A DNA stretch of 6,136 bases from CAWKEY01 sp963848675 (GTDB lineage Bacteria > Pseudomonadota > Gammaproteobacteria > Methylococcales > Methylomonadaceae). This document shows, one piece after another, positions 5,092-6,136 of this stretch. Under the pieces are notes generated by a model. It was given only the letters and a program-made list of their open reading frames with translations. It was not told the origin of the DNA and searched no databases. The DNA is taken from the NCBI GenBank assembly GCA_963848675.1, contig CAWKEY010000041.1, positions 1 through 6,136 on the forward strand, written 5' to 3'. The first letter of the stretch is position 1, and each line of letters starts with the position of its first letter. The translations under genes were made by a program, and so were the position numbers.

Positions 5092-6136
5092 GATTAGCAA
5101 GATGCTTCAGCTGATCGAAGCCAGGCGTCTGGGCGAGGTCCGACAGCGATGGCGGCCACGAGAAGACGCCTCGGGAGCGTATCGAGCTGGAAACGACGGT
5201 TGAAGCGATAGGCGAACGCCGCCAAATAACGCGAGGCATACTTTGCGAAATCAAAGGCGTGATAAGCCCCACCCAGGCTGGTTTTTAGGTTGCCCAGTAC
5301 GGTGTTGAGCCACAGGAACTCTGGCAGGTCTTTGGGTTTGCGGCCACCGATGATGATCGCGTGGTGTTGGCAACCCGCCTCGGTTACCGCCGCAAAACAG
5401 GCCAAACCGTCAGAAAGCACTGCACATCCGGAAGCAAGGTTAGTTTTAGCCCAGTCGGCAATGGCCTTGCTGGTAAAGCCGGAGACTGGCGTTAACTTGA
5501 CGCGCAAGGGATGCCCTTCGTCATCGAAGGCAAGCGCCGCCACAAAGGGGACTTTGTTTTCAGAACCCCGGCCGGCCTTGCCACCACTGAGCTCACCACC
5601 GAAGTAAGCATCATCGACTTGGACTTGGCCGCTGAGAGTGTAATGCGTTTCCCGATCCGACATGGCTTCCATGAGCTTGTGCTGAATAAGCCATGCCGTG
5701 GGATAACTGACGCCCAGATAGCGCATCAGAGCCAATGCGGACAAGCCGGTCTTGGCTTGGCTGATGAAGTAAATCGCCAAGAACCAAAGGGTCAGCGGTA
5801 GTTTGGTACTTTGGAAGAGCGTCCCGGCGATGAGCGACGTTTGATGTCGACACGCTTGGCACTGAAACATGTTGTGCGATCCGACTTTAAATACGCTATG
5901 CCCCGTGTGCGTGCAGCGAGGGCAAACAAAGCCTCGAGGCCATCGTGCTTGTTCTAACGCGGCCTCACATTGTGCTTCGGTACCGAAGTCTTTGAGAAAC
6001 TCAGGCATCGACAAGCCCGGTTGGAACTGAATGCGATTCATTGGCATGACAACACCCTCTTTTAAAAGACTAAATGTCCACTATACGCCGTCCAGCGTCG
6101 TCATGCTTATGTCTTGGCTGAAGCATCTTGCTAATC
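5092..6136 (-). mobile_element. IS1595-family insertion sequence, 1045 bp or slightly more
   Basis: Perfect 20-bp inverted repeats, GATTAGCAAGATGCTTCAGC at 5092-5111 and its reverse complement at 6117-6136, flank one transposase gene. The right repeat ends exactly at the window edge, so the outer boundary and right flank cannot be seen. IS1595 elements usually make 8-bp target duplications; the left copy would be GTTATCTT (5084-5091). Part of that overlaps the outermost bases of the neighbouring element's right end. This insertion therefore came after the neighbour, next to or into its end. Confidence 0.9.
5094..6047 (-). CDS. IS1595-family transposase (ISXO2-like DDE domain)
   Basis: The 317-residue transposase has an N-terminal zinc ribbon with C42-P-R-C45 and C63-Q-A-C66, then a helical DNA-binding region (about 85-128). 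The ISXO2-like catalytic core has acidic residues in QVDDAYFGGE (D145/D146) and VLSDGLACF (D213), and the family's Asn-containing third motif WLNTVLGNLK (N248, K255). The Asn in place of Glu is normal for this family. The start at 6047 has GAGGG about 9 bases upstream; an alternative ATG two codons later is less likely. The last codons (AEASC and the TAA) are read from the left inverted repeat itself. The gene is intact. Confidence 0.94.
   Translation of the reverse strand: MPMNRIQFQPGLSMPEFLKDFGTEAQCEAALEQARWPRGFVCPRCTHTGHSVFKVGSHNMFQCQACRHQTSLIAGTLFQSTKLPLTLWFLAIYFISQAKTGLSALALMRYLGVSYPTAWLIQHKLMEAMSDRETHYTLSGQVQVDDAYFGGELSGGKAGRGSENKVPFVAALAFDDEGHPLRVKLTPVSGFTSKAIADWAKTNLASGCAVLSDGLACFAAVTEAGCQHHAIIIGGRKPKDLPEFLWLNTVLGNLKTSLGGAYHAFDFAKYASRYLAAFAYRFNRRFQLDTLPRRLLVAAIAVGPRPDAWLRSAEASC

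Overview
The window looks like an accessory, repeat-rich piece of a gammaproteobacterial chromosome. Two things suggest this: REP-like palindromes that start GTGGGAGCGACGCC, and the mix of insertion sequence families. A methylotroph or sulfur-oxidiser type of genome is a guess, and no housekeeping gene is present to settle the taxonomy. All recognisable genes lie on the minus strand. They comprise a CRISPR adaptation pair, a decayed toxin-antitoxin locus, a CRISPR array and three different insertion sequences.

Positions 1-256 hold a small inverted repeat, a 13-bp tandem repeat and a REPIN-like palindrome. Positions 257-1501 hold cas2 followed by cas1 on the minus strand, 3 bp apart, with no effector genes. 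Positions 1502-1971 hold no gene. They carry a perfect 14-bp palindrome upstream of cas2, a 12-bp tandem array split by a 195-bp MITE-like element (17-bp terminal inverted repeats, probable 9-bp target duplication), and a second REPIN-like palindrome. Positions 1972-2351 hold an intact ribbon-helix-helix antitoxin gene, preceded on its strand by only the last 48 codons of a PIN-domain toxin gene.

The toxin gene is cut off beside the edge of a CRISPR array. At that edge an IS10-like element (2371-3716) has inserted into the first 9 bases of the outermost repeat and duplicated them. The array (3717-4172) has seven 37-bp repeats and six spacers of 29-36 bp. Eight bases after its last repeat comes a second insertion sequence (4181-5087, IS982/IS5-like DDE transposase). 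It is followed within a few bases by an IS1595-family element (5092-6136) that ends at the window edge. The array is therefore boxed in by mobile elements, and its leader is not visible.

The likely functional core is cas1, cas2 and the array, which together could form an adaptation-competent CRISPR locus if a leader and an effector exist elsewhere. Several observations favour transcription of the array on the minus strand: the variant left-most repeat, the coding remnant left of the array, the minus-strand repeat end GGGATTAAGAC, and the plus-strand ATG bias of the spacers. In that orientation the crRNAs would be antisense to apparent gene starts, as an RNA-targeting (type III-like) system would need. 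The type is an inference; no type-defining gene is present.
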